64,000 nt of DNA from Ruminococcaceae bacterium UBA7212 (lineage in GTDB: Bacteria; Bacillota; Clostridia; Oscillospirales; Acutalibacteraceae): positions 1 to 64,000 of the forward strand of contig DKUE01000007.1 of the NCBI GenBank assembly GCA_002490525.1, given 5' to 3'. The translations under genes were made by a program, and so were the position numbers. The notes beneath the pieces are model-generated. The model did not search any database. It worked only from the letters and a program-made list of their open reading frames with translations, and was not told where the DNA came from. Positions 26,311 to 35,904 of the stretch are shown in pieces (within the stretch, counting starts at the first letter, position 1; each line of letters begins with the position of its first letter).

Positions 26311-28254
26311 ATGATTGAAATTATGCTGAAAGGCGGTGCCGTCAAGACCTATGACGCGCCCGTATCCGCCGCAGATGTGGCGAAGGACATCGGCATGGGG
26401 CTTTACAAATCTGCCTGTGCCGCGCGTGTAAACGGTGAGGTCTGCGATTTGCGCACAGTCCTTTCGGAAAACTGTGCATTGGAGATTTTAACCTTTGACG
26501 ACGAGGATGGAAAAAAGACCTTCCGCCACACCGCATCTCATATTTTGGCGCAGGCGGTCAAGCGGTTGTATCCCGATGTAAAGCTTGCTATCGGACCGGC
26601 TGTTGACAACGGCTTTTATTATGATTTCGATTCCGAGATCGCATTTACCCCCGATGTGCTTCTGAAAATCGAAGCAGAAATGAAAAAAATCGTCAAAGAG
26701 GATTTAAAGCTCGAAAGCTTTACACTCGCTCCCGAAGAAGCACTCGGGATGATGGAAGAAAAGGGCGAGACCTACAAGGTTGAGCTAATTCGCGAGCACG
26801 CCGAAAAAGGCGAACCGATTTCGTTCTACAAACAGGGTGAGTTCACCGAGCTTTGCGCAGGACCGCACTTGATGTCCACAGGCGCGGTGAAAGCCTTCAA
26901 GCTGACCTCCTGCACGGGCGCATATTGGCGCGGCGACGAAAAGAACAAGATGCTACAGCGCATTTATGCAACCGCATTCCCGAAAGCGGCGGCGCTGGAG
27001 GAATATCTTGCACAGGTCGAAGAGGCGAAAAAACGCGACCACAATAAGTTGGGGCGTGAATTAGAGTTATTTACCACAAGCGATGTCATCGGTCAGGGTC
27101 TGCCCATTATGCTGCCAAAAGGCGCGCGTATCATTCAGCTTTTACAGCGTTTTGTCGAGGATGAAGAGCAACGCCGCGGCTGGCTTTTAACGAAGACACC
27201 GTTTATGGCGAAAAGCGACCTTTATAAGATTTCCGGTCACTGGGATCACTATAAAGACGGTATGTTCGTATTGGGCGATGAAGAAAAGGACAAAGAGATT
27301 TTTGCTCTGCGCCCGATGACTTGCCCGTTCCAATATCAGGCATATCTTAACAAACCGCGTTCCTACCGCGATTTGCCTCTGCGTTATAACGAAACCTCTA
27401 CGCTGTTCCGCAACGAGGCTTCTGGCGAAATGCACGGACTTATCCGTGTGCGGCAGTTCACGATTTCCGAGGGACATTTGATGTGCACGCCCGAACAGCT
27501 GGAAGATGAATTCCGTGGCTGTTTGGAACTTGCCAACTATATGCTTCAAACGCTCGGTCTCTATGAGGACGTTTCCTACCGCTTCTCACAGTGGGATCCA
27601 AACGACCGCGAAAAATACATCGGCACGCCCGAGCAATGGGACGAAGCACAGGGCGTTATGAAAACAATTTTGGATGACCTTGGGTTGGACTACAAAATCG
27701 GCATCGGCGAAGCGGCTTTTTACGGTCCGAAGCTGGATATTCAGATTAAAAACGTGCACGGCAAAGAGGATACTCTCATTACCATTCAAATCGACCAAAT
27801 GCTTGCCGAAAAGTTCGGTATGGAATATACCGATAAGGACGGCGCAAAGAAAACGCCGTATATTATTCACCGCACGTCTATCGGCTGCTATGAGCGTACA
27901 CTTGCACTGTTGATTGAAAAATACGCAGGCGCGTTCCCGCTGTGGTTAGCCCCCGAACAGGTGCGCATTCTCCCGATTGCAGACCGTCACCACGACAGAG
28001 CCTGCGAAATCAAGAAAGAATTGGAAAAAGCAGGCTTGCGCGTAACCGTGGATGACCGCTCGGAAAAAATCGGCTACAAAATCCGCGAGGCGCGTATGCA
28101 GCGATTGCCCTATTGGCTGATTGTCGGTGACAAAGAGGTTGAAAACGGCGACGTGTCCGTCAGCCGCCGCGGCGAGGGCGATATTGGTTCTATGGAACTT
28201 GATGCATTTCTTTTCCGTCTTACCGAGGAAGTTTCGACAAAAGCGAGGGATTAA
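26311..28254 (+). CDS. thrS: Threonyl-tRNA synthetase
   Basis: Charges threonine onto tRNA-Thr. The 647-residue protein has the full class II architecture: TGS domain (residues 1-60), editing domain with HTASHILAQAV near residue 73, catalytic core with motif 2 (FRNEASGEMHGLIRVRQFT) and zinc ligands Cys and His of the RPMTCPFQY and later IIHRTSIGCYERTL regions, and the anticodon-binding domain from about residue 545. The start has a TAGGAGG site. Expression is under the T-box leader directly upstream. Confidence 0.97.
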   Translation: MIEIMLKGGAVKTYDAPVSAADVAKDIGMGLYKSACAARVNGEVCDLRTVLSENCALEILTFDDEDGKKTFRHTASHILAQAVKRLYPDVKLAIGPAVDNGFYYDFDSEIAFTPDVLLKIEAEMKKIVKEDLKLESFTLAPEEALGMMEEKGETYKVELIREHAEKGEPISFYKQGEFTELCAGPHLMSTGAVKAFKLTSCTGAYWRGDEKNKMLQRIYATAFPKAAALEEYLAQVEEAKKRDHNKLGRELELFTTSDVIGQGLPIMLPKGARIIQLLQRFVEDEEQRRGWLLTKTPFMAKSDLYKISGHWDHYKDGMFVLGDEEKDKEIFALRPMTCPFQYQAYLNKPRSYRDLPLRYNETSTLFRNEASGEMHGLIRVRQFTISEGHLMCTPEQLEDEFRGCLELANYMLQTLGLYEDVSYRFSQWDPNDREKYIGTPEQWDEAQGVMKTILDDLGLDYKIGIGEAAFYGPKLDIQIKNVHGKEDTLITIQIDQMLAEKFGMEYTDKDGAKKTPYIIHRTSIGCYERTLALLIEKYAGAFPLWLAPEQVRILPIADRHHDRACEIKKELEKAGLRVTVDDRSEKIGYKIREARMQRLPYWLIVGDKEVENGDVSVSRRGEGDIGSMELDAFLFRLTEEVSTKARD

Positions 28255-28257
28255 CCG

Positions 28258-29868
28258 ATGGCAAAAGCACCGCTGACGGTCACCGTCATTACCGATACTC
28301 ATTATTATGCGAAATCCACCGGCACACAAGGCAAGGCATATGATGCGGCAAACACCAAAAGCCAAATGCTTTTGAAGAACTCTGCCGAGCTTTTGGATGC
28401 TGCGTTCCGTCAAATCAAGGCGGACAAGCGCACGGACATTGTTTTGCTTTCGGGCGATACCACCTCGAACGGTGAATACGATTCGCACAAGGAATTCATT
28501 GCGATGCTGCGGGATTTAAAAGCCGCAGGCAAACGTGTATATGTCATCACCGCAACGCACGATTATCAGGATGACGGGCAGACGAACGCCTACCGCGGAG
28601 ATGAGAAAATCAAAATTCCTGCTGCCAAGCGTGAAGAGCTTTACGATATGTACCGCGAATTCGGCCCCGACGATGCGATTTCCGTGCACCGTGACAGCAT
28701 GTCTTATGTGGTACAGCTGCAAGAGGGCTACCGTCTGTTTGCCATTAATGATGACCGAAATCTGACGGGAAAAAGCGGCATTTCGGACGATTGTTATAAA
28801 TGGCTGTGCGAACAGGCAGAGGATGCGCGCAAGAACGGGCAGTTTATTCTTGCCATGACGCACCACCCGATTATCGCGCCGTCGCCGATTTACGCGCTTA
28901 TCGGCAAAAACGATATGCACGGCGATTTCGATGTCCGCCGCGAGCAATATGCTGATATGGGCATTCAGTTCATGCTGACGGGACACACGCATATTCATCA
29001 TATCGATAAGTGCGAAAGCGCGCGCGGAAATACACTGTACACGATTGCTACTTCGGCAACTGTGGGGTATCCCGCGCCGATTCGTACGGTGGTAGTGGAT
29101 GAATCGGCAGGTATTGTGTCCACAACGACCGATTTTATTACCGAAAAAGTGGATTTTGATTTAGAGGGCAAGACTTTGCAGGAATACCTCAAAAATCAGT
29201 TGGTCGGCATGGTGCGCGATATGGTCAAAGCGGCAGGAGGCGACACCCATAAATTCGCCGATATGGTCACTGCGATGAGCATTAAAAAGAAGCTGATTTA
29301 TAAAATCGGTTGGCTGATTAAGCCCTTCGCAAAACGGCTGAATGCATTGACCATCGGTACGGTTGCGAAGTGGACAAAAAAGGAAACGGGCTTGCAGCCG
29401 GAAGACTATGCCGATATTAAAGACCGCTCCGTAGTGGATTTCATTGTTGATTTGGTGACAAATCTGTATGCAGGCGAAAACCTCTATAACCCTGAGGATG
29501 CGGAATACAAAATTACAATGGGTCTTTTGAGCATTTTTGACTCTGTTTTTGACGCGCTGCATGTTTCCGTGCGCAAGCTGTTGAAGGTTTCCGAAACGCT
29601 TACCGATTTTGTTGAGCCGCTGTTACATAACGACGGTATTCCGTCCTATAACGCGGTTCTGCCGATTTTACCGTATTACAGAGAAGGCGAACAGGGTGAA
29701 AAATCCCCGGCGCCTGAAAAGGAACCGCGCAAAAAGAGCAAAAAAGGCGTGCCGATAGTGCTTGTTTCCGTTTTGGCACTGATTGTCCTTTTGATTCCGC
29801 TGTTGTTGGTGCTGGGTGTTGGGTTTATTGTGAACCAAGTCCGCTACGGCAAGTTTATGAAAGATTAA
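28258..29868 (+). CDS. Calcineurin-like metallophosphoesterase with C-terminal membrane anchor
   Basis: A 536-residue phosphoesterase. Metal-binding motifs are DTH at residues 12-14, GDTTSNG at about 64-70, THD at about 99-101, THHP at about 201 and GHTHIHH at about 242. The third motif reads ATHD where most relatives have GNHD, so the usual Asn is replaced. A helical region of about 170 residues follows, then a basic linker (KEPRKKSKKG) and one membrane segment near the end (VLVSVLALIVLLIPLLLVLGV), leaving the enzyme tethered. No signal peptide is seen, so the catalytic domain should face the cytoplasm. It starts 3 bases after thrS and is probably co-transcribed. Substrate unknown. Confidence 0.82.
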   Translation: MAKAPLTVTVITDTHYYAKSTGTQGKAYDAANTKSQMLLKNSAELLDAAFRQIKADKRTDIVLLSGDTTSNGEYDSHKEFIAMLRDLKAAGKRVYVITATHDYQDDGQTNAYRGDEKIKIPAAKREELYDMYREFGPDDAISVHRDSMSYVVQLQEGYRLFAINDDRNLTGKSGISDDCYKWLCEQAEDARKNGQFILAMTHHPIIAPSPIYALIGKNDMHGDFDVRREQYADMGIQFMLTGHTHIHHIDKCESARGNTLYTIATSATVGYPAPIRTVVVDESAGIVSTTTDFITEKVDFDLEGKTLQEYLKNQLVGMVRDMVKAAGGDTHKFADMVTAMSIKKKLIYKIGWLIKPFAKRLNALTIGTVAKWTKKETGLQPEDYADIKDRSVVDFIVDLVTNLYAGENLYNPEDAEYKITMGLLSIFDSVFDALHVSVRKLLKVSETLTDFVEPLLHNDGIPSYNAVLPILPYYREGEQGEKSPAPEKEPRKKSKKGVPIVLVSVLALIVLLIPLLLVLGVGFIVNQVRYGKFMKD

Positions 29869-29906
29869 ATTTTTGCAGTGTACGTAACAGGATACATATG
29901 AGAAGT

Positions 29907-29942
29907 AAAAGCAATGCAGATTTTTACCTGCATTGCTTTTTT
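29907..29942 (+). terminator. Terminator of the thrS-phosphoesterase unit
   Basis: Perfect 9-bp stem GCAATGCAG / CTGCATTGC flanked by A4 and T6. Confidence 0.88.
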
Positions 29943-29949
29943 GTGCTGT

Positions 29950-30090
29950 GTGTACCCCGTAGGGACGGGTTTGTGCAGTCTTTTCATTTTGAGCCGCAGG
30001 CAAAGAATCTCCGGTAGAACCATGTAAATTTGGAGCACGCGTAGTGGCAGACTTCCGCGGGGTGCCGAGTCGCCGACTCCTACGGGCTGT
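29950..30090. repeat. Intergenic element with inverted ends (possible MITE/REP-like)
   Basis: A non-coding segment bounded by CCCGTAGG (29956-29963) and CCTACGGG (30080-30087), with the further near-matches TGTGTA and TGTGTG just outside. It contains TGAGCCGCAGGCAAAGAATCTC, of a type seen dispersed in gut Firmicutes genomes. No open reading frame is supported in it. Related GTAGGG-bearing segments occur at 45787-45856 and near 36797. Confidence 0.4.
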
Positions 30091-30111
30091 GTGACCGTTT
30101 CCTCTTACGTA

Positions 30112-31113
30112 CTATGCGTCTTCCAAAGTTGTGCCCGGGTAATAGTGTGCCAAAATTTCTTTGTAATCCGCACCCTGCCGCGCCATATAGTCCGCGCCGT
30201 ACTGGCTCATACCGACGAAATGTCCCTTGCCCTGTACAGTAAAGTGAAACGCACCGTCTTTGAATGCGACGGCAAAGGCAGGCGAGGGCAGTCCCAAAAG
30301 GGCACGGCACTGCTGTCCTGTCAGTGATTTTTCGCCGACAGTGATTTTTGCCGCCGTGCCCGATGCGCTTTCGGCGTATTGTATTTCGCCGAACCAGCCT
30401 GCAGGGTCATCGCCGAGAGAGACCTCTTTTTCTTCCGCCAGCTTCTCCCGAACCTCTTCGGGGGATAGCTGTATTTCGCTTTGCAGGTCGGGCGAGAGAC
30501 GGTCGCCTGTGCTCGTGACAGACTGTAAATAGGGTATTTCTCTGCCCCAAACGGTCTGTGCGCTTTCCGTACGTCCTGCACATAAGGCAAAATATGCCGC
30601 GGTAATGGGCTTGCCGTCATAAGTCAGAGTTTGTCCCTGCACCGCCTGTACGGCGGCGATGAATTTTTCTGCATATACCTCGTATTTTTCGCCCCATTTT
30701 TCCCGCCGTGTGGCTTCGTCGTAATAGCCCTGATGCTTGCCCGTATCGTCAGTGATGTCTGCATTTCCCGCCTTGCCGTCGGGGGTTTCCTTCAGGCGCA
30801 TCAAATTGGTGTATGCCGCCACCGCCTGTGCTTTGAGTGCCTCTTCCGAATAACTCGGCGGCATTTCGCACGCCAGACAGCCGACAAGGTATTCTGTTGT
30901 GCCGACCTCTGTCACATTACCGCTTGCCGCCTGCAAAACACGGACGGTATCTTTATTTTCGCTGTCCCTTGCTTTTTCTTTTTGGCTTTCGGAAAACAGA
31001 GAGAGGTTTTCTTTTACATTCTCCGCCGAAAAACGGCTGAAATCAAACGATGCAACGGGCGCAGCGAACATGGCGAGTGCCAGCACAAAGCATAAAATTC
31101 CATAGGTTTTCAT
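30112..31113 (-). CDS. SpoIID/LytB-domain cell-wall protein
   Basis: A 333-residue exported protein related to SpoIID, the lytic transglycosylase that cuts peptidoglycan during engulfment. Signal peptide: residues 1-21. The SpoIID domain covers residues about 85-330 and includes LVGCLACEMPPSYSEEALKAQ (containing the catalytic Glu of the family), AAYFALCAGRTESAQTVWG, and the closing GHFVGMSQYGADYMARQG. It could be SpoIID itself or a vegetative LytB-like paralog; the usual neighbours of spoIID are absent. ATG 31113 is chosen because it has an AAGGA site and starts the signal peptide; an upstream in-frame start at 31230 would precede it with a non-exported tail. Confidence 0.85.
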   Translation of the reverse strand: MKTYGILCFVLALAMFAAPVASFDFSRFSAENVKENLSLFSESQKEKARDSENKDTVRVLQAASGNVTEVGTTEYLVGCLACEMPPSYSEEALKAQAVAAYTNLMRLKETPDGKAGNADITDDTGKHQGYYDEATRREKWGEKYEVYAEKFIAAVQAVQGQTLTYDGKPITAAYFALCAGRTESAQTVWGREIPYLQSVTSTGDRLSPDLQSEIQLSPEEVREKLAEEKEVSLGDDPAGWFGEIQYAESASGTAAKITVGEKSLTGQQCRALLGLPSPAFAVAFKDGAFHFTVQGKGHFVGMSQYGADYMARQGADYKEILAHYYPGTTLEDA

Positions 31114-31144
31114 AAAAATCCTTCTTTCACCGGTTGTCTTTAAG

Positions 31145-31173
31145 TTGACTTCGCGGGGAATTTGCGATACAAT
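31145..31173 (+). promoter_or_regulatory. Sigma-A promoter of citrate synthase gene 1
   Basis: TTGACT at 31145-31150, 17-base spacer, TACAAT at 31168-31173; the transcript would begin about 65 bases before the start codon. Confidence 0.7.
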
Positions 31174-31244
31174 AATATATCTGTTAAAAGGGGAAGTGGG
31201 ATTTCCCCCTAACCGAAGAAACAAAGCCAAAGGAGGTCCTGCAA

Positions 31245-32657
31245 ATGGCTGACTATATTTCTCCGATTACAAATGAGGCTCTTTCTAATTTATGCGGGGA
31301 GCTGTTAAAAAATAACCGAATCCGTACGGACGATTACCGCCGCTTTGAAGTAAAGCGCGGGCTTAGAAACACAGACGGCACGGGTGTAATGGCGGGGCTG
31401 ACGCGCATCTGCTCGGTTGAGGGCTATTATATTGACGACGGTGAGCGCGTGCCGAAGGACGGGCGTCTTGTATACCGCGGAATTGATATGAGCGAAATTG
31501 TAAAAAACTGCGAAGCGGAAAACCGCTTCGGCTTTGAAGAGGTTGCCTGGCTTTTGCTGTTCGGTGATTTGCCGACACAGGCACAGTTGGACGGATTTTC
31601 AACGCTTTTGGCGGAATGCCGTGAGTTACCCGACGAATTTATTGAAGATATGATTATGAAAGCGCCCTCACCCGATATTATGAATAAGGTGGCGCGCTCC
31701 GTTTTAGCGCTGTACTCCTTTGACGAAAATCCCGACGATACCTCTGTGGAAAACGTACTGCGCCAGTCCATACAGCTCATTGCGCAGATTCCGACCATTA
31801 TGGCGTATGCCTATCAGGTGAAGCGTAGGGCGTATGACCACAAAAGCATGTATATTCATCAGAACGATAAATCCCTTCGGACGGCGGAATCCATTTTACA
31901 TTCCATCCGTGCCGACCGCAAGTTTACAGACGAAGAGGCCAAGCTTTTAGATATCTGCATGATGATTCATGCAGAGCACGGCGGCGGCAACAACTCGACC
32001 TTTACAACAAGGTGTATCACTTCTTCGGGAACGGATACCTATTCTGCCGTTGCGGCGGGCATCGGCTCTTTAAAAGGGCCGAAGCACGGCGGTGCCAATA
32101 TTAAGGTACATAAAATGGTGGACGATATGAAGGCGCATATTGCGAATCCCACCGATGAAGGACAGGTTGCCGATTATCTTGCCAAAATTATTCAGAAACA
32201 GGCAGGCGACGGTTCGGGGCTTATCTACGGCATGGGGCATGCGGTGTATACGCTGTCCGACCCACGTGCGGTCATTTTGAAAAAACATGCACGCGCCTAT
32301 GCTGAGAAATGCGGCTGTACAGATGATTTCCGCACCTTAGAGCTGATTGAACAGCTGACGCCCGAGCTTTTCTGTAAATATAAGGGCGAAAAAAAGAAAA
32401 TCTGCGCAAATGTCGATTTGTATTCCGGGTTGATTTACGATATGCTGCGTATTCCGCAGGAGCTGTTTACGCCTTTGTTTATGTCTGCTCGTATTGCGGG
32501 CTGGTCGGCGCACCGCATAGAAGAGCTGACTACGGGCAGCCGCATTATGCGTCCCGCTTATAAAAACGTATCTTTGCCCAGGCGTTTTGTGCCTATCGGG
32601 GAACGGATTGATAACCATCGGGCACCGGCGGAATACATTCCGCCCGAAGAGCGATAA
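31245..32657 (+). CDS. Citrate/2-methylcitrate synthase, copy 1
   Basis: Condenses acetyl-CoA with oxaloacetate to citrate. The 470-residue protein has an N-terminal extension of about 60 residues before the usual synthase core. Active-site segments are present: HAEHGGGNNSTFTTR (His of the CoA-binding loop), SLKGPKHGGANIKV, GMGHAVYTLSDPRA and, near the C-terminus, NVDLYSG. The start has a perfect AGGAGGT site. A second synthase of the same subtype ends the window (63035 onward). In anaerobes this supplies 2-oxoglutarate for glutamate synthesis. Preference for oxaloacetate over propionyl-type substrates cannot be told from sequence. Confidence 0.93.
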   Translation: MADYISPITNEALSNLCGELLKNNRIRTDDYRRFEVKRGLRNTDGTGVMAGLTRICSVEGYYIDDGERVPKDGRLVYRGIDMSEIVKNCEAENRFGFEEVAWLLLFGDLPTQAQLDGFSTLLAECRELPDEFIEDMIMKAPSPDIMNKVARSVLALYSFDENPDDTSVENVLRQSIQLIAQIPTIMAYAYQVKRRAYDHKSMYIHQNDKSLRTAESILHSIRADRKFTDEEAKLLDICMMIHAEHGGGNNSTFTTRCITSSGTDTYSAVAAGIGSLKGPKHGGANIKVHKMVDDMKAHIANPTDEGQVADYLAKIIQKQAGDGSGLIYGMGHAVYTLSDPRAVILKKHARAYAEKCGCTDDFRTLELIEQLTPELFCKYKGEKKKICANVDLYSGLIYDMLRIPQELFTPLFMSARIAGWSAHRIEELTTGSRIMRPAYKNVSLPRRFVPIGERIDNHRAPAEYIPPEER

Positions 32658-32681
32658 TAGTTCTGAAAAGAGGAAAAAACC

Positions 32682-33632
32682 ATGCAAAAGAAATTTGCAA
32701 AAATAGATGTTAAGGTCCTGTTGGCGGCACTTGCCGCCGCGCTGTTGTGTGCGGTACCGCTGCGTACGGTGCAGCTGTTCACCAACATTGAGCCGCACAC
32801 AGGCTTTTTTGAAGCAATAGACTGGACGGTGTTCACCGTCTACGGCGTTTTGCTTTTGGGCACGGCGGTTTTGCTTCTGCTACCGATATTTTCCTCGCGT
32901 CTGCCCGCCTCTCGTCCGGTGATTCGGCAAAGCTATGCGCTGACCGTCGGCGGTCTTTTCTTCGCCGTCGGTATCGCTTATGACGTGATTGTCTCCGTTA
33001 TCAAAATCTCAAATATGTTTGCGGGCGGTCTCGGAGGAGAGAAGTTATTTCAAGTCCTGTTTGCAGGCGGACTGTTTGCCCTGCTTTTGCAGGCAATATG
33101 CGGTGCGGCGGCGTGTGTGTATTTTGTATTGCTGGCGGTTTCTTATTTAAGGGGAAGCGCGGCTTTCTGTCAGTATAAGCTGCTTGCCATTATGCCGCTG
33201 TTTTGGACGCTGTTCCGTTTGGTATCTCGGTTTATGACGAAAATCAGCTTTACTGTATTGTCTGAATTGCTCATTGAGCTTGCCATGTTAAGCTTTACGG
33301 CGTTGTTTATGATGTCCTTTGCGCGTATTTCGTCAGGCGTTAACCAAAAGGGCGAAATGAAAAAATGTATTCGTTACGGATGCCCGGCGGCGTTTTTGGC
33401 GCTGACTGTCGGCTTAACGCGTCTGATTTGTACATTGGGCGGGAAGGCCGAGGTTTTGCCTGACGGCTTTGCATTTTCGCTTTCCGACCTCGGGTTCGGT
33501 GTGTTTGCCGTTCTGTATATTGCCGTACACATGCAATACGGACGTCCTGCCTCTGAAGATGCGCTGATTCCTGCGGATACGTCAAAGGCAGATGCAAATA
33601 CCGATAACACAAACGGTACGGCAGGGGAATAA
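32682..33632 (+). CDS. Multi-pass membrane protein, unknown function
   Basis: A 316-residue protein with about seven hydrophobic segments (residues roughly 9-28, 48-68, 86-108, 121-150, 164-185, 191-215, 228-246 and 263-285) and a Thr/Asp/Asn-rich C-terminal tail. I do not recognise a family. It follows citrate synthase by 24 bases and precedes the AEC transporter by 9, so it is probably in the same operon, but nothing links it to citrate metabolism by sequence. Confidence 0.7.
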   Translation: MQKKFAKIDVKVLLAALAAALLCAVPLRTVQLFTNIEPHTGFFEAIDWTVFTVYGVLLLGTAVLLLLPIFSSRLPASRPVIRQSYALTVGGLFFAVGIAYDVIVSVIKISNMFAGGLGGEKLFQVLFAGGLFALLLQAICGAAACVYFVLLAVSYLRGSAAFCQYKLLAIMPLFWTLFRLVSRFMTKISFTVLSELLIELAMLSFTALFMMSFARISSGVNQKGEMKKCIRYGCPAAFLALTVGLTRLICTLGGKAEVLPDGFAFSLSDLGFGVFAVLYIAVHMQYGRPASEDALIPADTSKADANTDNTNGTAGE

Positions 33633-33641
33633 ACAGACGGT

Positions 33642-34577
33642 ATGTTTTTACAGAATGTGCAGACAGCGGCGATGCAGGTCGCTATTCTATATATTATTGT
33701 AGCGGTCGGATTTATTTGTGACCGCGTCGGGCTGTATACCGAAAAGGCGGCGCGTCTGACAAATGATTTGCTGTTTTATATTGTTACGCCTGCAATCATC
33801 GTGCAGTCTTTTACGTCCATTGTCTATACGCCCGAATCGCTCCGGAATTTGCTTTTGTCCTTTCTCGGCGGCACGGTTTTGCATGTGGCGGCGATTCTGC
33901 TTTCTCTTCCCTTTTTTCGCAAGGGGGACAAACGCACCGCCAATGTTTACAAGTTCGCATGTGTATACGGGAATGTAGGCTATATGGCACTGCCGCTTGC
34001 GGCGGCGGTGCTTGGGGAAGAAGGCGTATTTTTCTGCTCAGGCGTGCTGATTCCGTTTAATATTTTCGCTTTTACGCACGGCGTGCATTTGATGTCGGGG
34101 ACATCGGGCGAAAAAGCAAAATTCAATGTGAAGTCTCTCTTTTTGAATCCGGGTGTGATATCGGTTGTCATCGGTATGCCGCTGTTTTTACTGCATGTCA
34201 CACTGCCGCGCATTGTTGCAGAGCCCGTGTCTTATATCGCAAGCCTCAACACACCGCTTGCAATGCTGATGTTCGGTACATACCTTTCCAAAACCGATTT
34301 GCGCAAAATGTTCTTTCGAAAAGAAACTTATTTTGTTGCATTCTTAAAGCTTCTCTTGTTGCCGGCGGTGATGCTCGGCGGGTTGAAGCTGTTGGACGTG
34401 CCGCGTGTGCTCTGTACGGCGCTCTTAATCTCCGCGTCTGCCCCAACGGCAAATAATACCGTTATGTTTGCCACAAAATACGGAAACGACACAGCTGCGG
34501 CATCGCAGACCATTGCCGTTGTCAGCTTTTTATCGGTGTTGACTATGCCGCTGTTCATTGCGGCGGCACAGCTGTAG
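33642..34577 (+). CDS. AEC-family transporter
   Basis: A 311-residue permease of the auxin efflux carrier family, which in bacteria exports or takes up small carboxylates such as malate. About ten membrane segments in two five-helix halves; each half has the family's broken helix (residues about 105-120, GNVGYMALPLAAAVLGEEG, and 270-285, ASAPTANNTVMFATKYG). Only a distant GGGGAA site precedes the ATG. It lies downstream of a citrate synthase gene, which fits a carboxylate substrate, but that is inference. Confidence 0.87.
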   Translation: MFLQNVQTAAMQVAILYIIVAVGFICDRVGLYTEKAARLTNDLLFYIVTPAIIVQSFTSIVYTPESLRNLLLSFLGGTVLHVAAILLSLPFFRKGDKRTANVYKFACVYGNVGYMALPLAAAVLGEEGVFFCSGVLIPFNIFAFTHGVHLMSGTSGEKAKFNVKSLFLNPGVISVVIGMPLFLLHVTLPRIVAEPVSYIASLNTPLAMLMFGTYLSKTDLRKMFFRKETYFVAFLKLLLLPAVMLGGLKLLDVPRVLCTALLISASAPTANNTVMFATKYGNDTAAASQTIAVVSFLSVLTMPLFIAAAQL

Positions 34578-34615
34578 TATATATATTTTAAGAATATATC
34601 TTTGGAGGTATTCCT

Positions 34616-34939
34616 ATGAAACTGCTTATTGCCATTGTCAACAGTGAAGATGCGCCTGCTGTTTTGTCTGAATTGACCGCGGCGGGCTTCAGCGTAACGA
34701 AGCTTGCAACCTCGGGCGGCTTTTTGCGTGCGGGGAACGTGACGATGCTGATTGGTATGGAAGAGGAAAAGGTAAAGGATGCACTTTCTGTTATTGAGGA
34801 ATTCAGCAGTCGCAGAAAGCAGCAGGTACCTGTGAATTCCACTTACATCGGGGATTCCCTGATTTCCGTGCCGGTCGAGGTGACTGTCGGCGGCGCAACC
34901 GTGTTTGTGCTCGATGTTGAACAGTTTTATAAATTATGA
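34616..34939 (+). CDS. darA: PII-like cyclic-di-AMP receptor DarA/PstA
   Basis: Trimeric cytoplasmic protein that binds cyclic-di-AMP. The 107-residue length and motifs match: MKLLIAIVNSEDA, then TKLATSGGFLRAGNVTMLIGMEEE (the T-loop region with the Gly-Gly-Phe signature), and a closing VEVTVGGATVFVLDVEQF. It starts the darA-holB-ricT order known from Firmicutes. Its stop codon overlaps the holB start (ATGA). The start has a GGAGG site. Confidence 0.93.
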   Translation: MKLLIAIVNSEDAPAVLSELTAAGFSVTKLATSGGFLRAGNVTMLIGMEEEKVKDALSVIEEFSSRRKQQVPVNSTYIGDSLISVPVEVTVGGATVFVLDVEQFYKL

Positions 34940-35808
34940 GCTTATGGGATTTTCCGCTTTCCCACGGGGACAGTCGATTTTTGTCGGTACGTATAAAAAG
35001 CCGTACCTTGCCGCAAACTGTACTGCTGGAAGGCGGTTCGGAAACACAGCGGCATGCGCTGGCATTGGAATTGGCGGCGGCAATTGTCTGCACAGGAGAC
35101 GGTGAACGTCCCTGCGGTGCTTGCCGTGCCTGCATAAAATGCAAAGCAAACAGCCATCCGGATATTCAGGTGTATACGCCCGAGAAAAAAGGCGCATCCT
35201 TTAAGGTGGAGCTTTGCCGTGAGATTCGGCAGGATGCCTTTGTACTGCCGAATGACGGTGAATATAAGGTATATGTTTTGGAAGACAGCCAAGCCATGAA
35301 TGAAAGCAGTGAAAACGCACTGCTGAAAATTTTGGAAGAACCGCCGAACGGCGTATACTTCATCCTGACGTGCGACAGCCGTGCGGCAATGCTGCCAACG
35401 GTTCTGTCCCGTGCAACAGTGGTGCCTTTATTGGGCGAGGTATCTGCGTTTTCCGAAAATACGGTGCAGATTGCCTGTGCGTTGGCAAACGCGGCGGCAG
35501 ACGGCAATGAGTTGGCAATTTTGCGGGAAAGCGCACCGCTTGAAAAAGCGCGTGAGGAAATTCGGCAGGTGCTTTTGTGTCTCTGCGAAATTTTTGCGGC
35601 GGCGCTGAAGGAAAAAAGCGGCGGCGAAATGTCGGTATCCGCATATAAAGAAACTGTGCAGACGCTTGCCAAAAAGCTTACTAAACAAAAAATCTATGCG
35701 CTTTGGCAGGCAACGCAGATGCTGATTGCAAGTGCCGAGCGCAATGCCAATGCGAATTTACTGCTGACGAGCCTTTGCTATCGGCTTCGGCAGGCAACGG
35801 AGAATTAA
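34936..35808 (+). CDS. holB: DNA polymerase III, delta' subunit
   Basis: Clamp-loader subunit that helps place the sliding clamp on DNA. The 290-residue protein has the AAA+ fold with a degenerate nucleotide site, a four-cysteine zinc module (CGACRACIKC near residue 56), the sensor segment ENALLKILEEPPNGVYFIL typical of delta', and the SRATVV segment after it. It overlaps darA by 4 bases, so the two are translationally coupled. A structured-looking element follows before ricT. Confidence 0.9.
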   Translation: MSLWDFPLSHGDSRFLSVRIKSRTLPQTVLLEGGSETQRHALALELAAAIVCTGDGERPCGACRACIKCKANSHPDIQVYTPEKKGASFKVELCREIRQDAFVLPNDGEYKVYVLEDSQAMNESSENALLKILEEPPNGVYFILTCDSRAAMLPTVLSRATVVPLLGEVSAFSENTVQIACALANAAADGNELAILRESAPLEKAREEIRQVLLCLCEIFAAALKEKSGGEMSVSAYKETVQTLAKKLTKQKIYALWQATQMLIASAERNANANLLLTSLCYRLRQATEN

Positions 35809-35824
35809 AAAAACAGGAACGATT

Positions 35825-35890
35825 ATACAGAGAAAGGAACGGTACCGCATACGGCGCATGAGATTCGTGCGGTGTGCAGGTATTCTGTAT
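35825..35890 (+). ncRNA. Candidate structured leader element, copy A (before ricT)
   Basis: Outer stem ATACAGA (35825-35831) / TCTGTAT (35884-35890), then the 16-base segment GAAAGGAACGGTACCG (35832-35847) that is identical in copy B, then an internal hairpin 35847-35877 with one G-G mismatch. It lies between the holB stop and the ricT start. A separate CAGGTG site follows it. No known riboswitch class is matched by eye. Confidence 0.4.
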
Positions 35891-35904
35891 CACAGGTGAA
35901 AAAT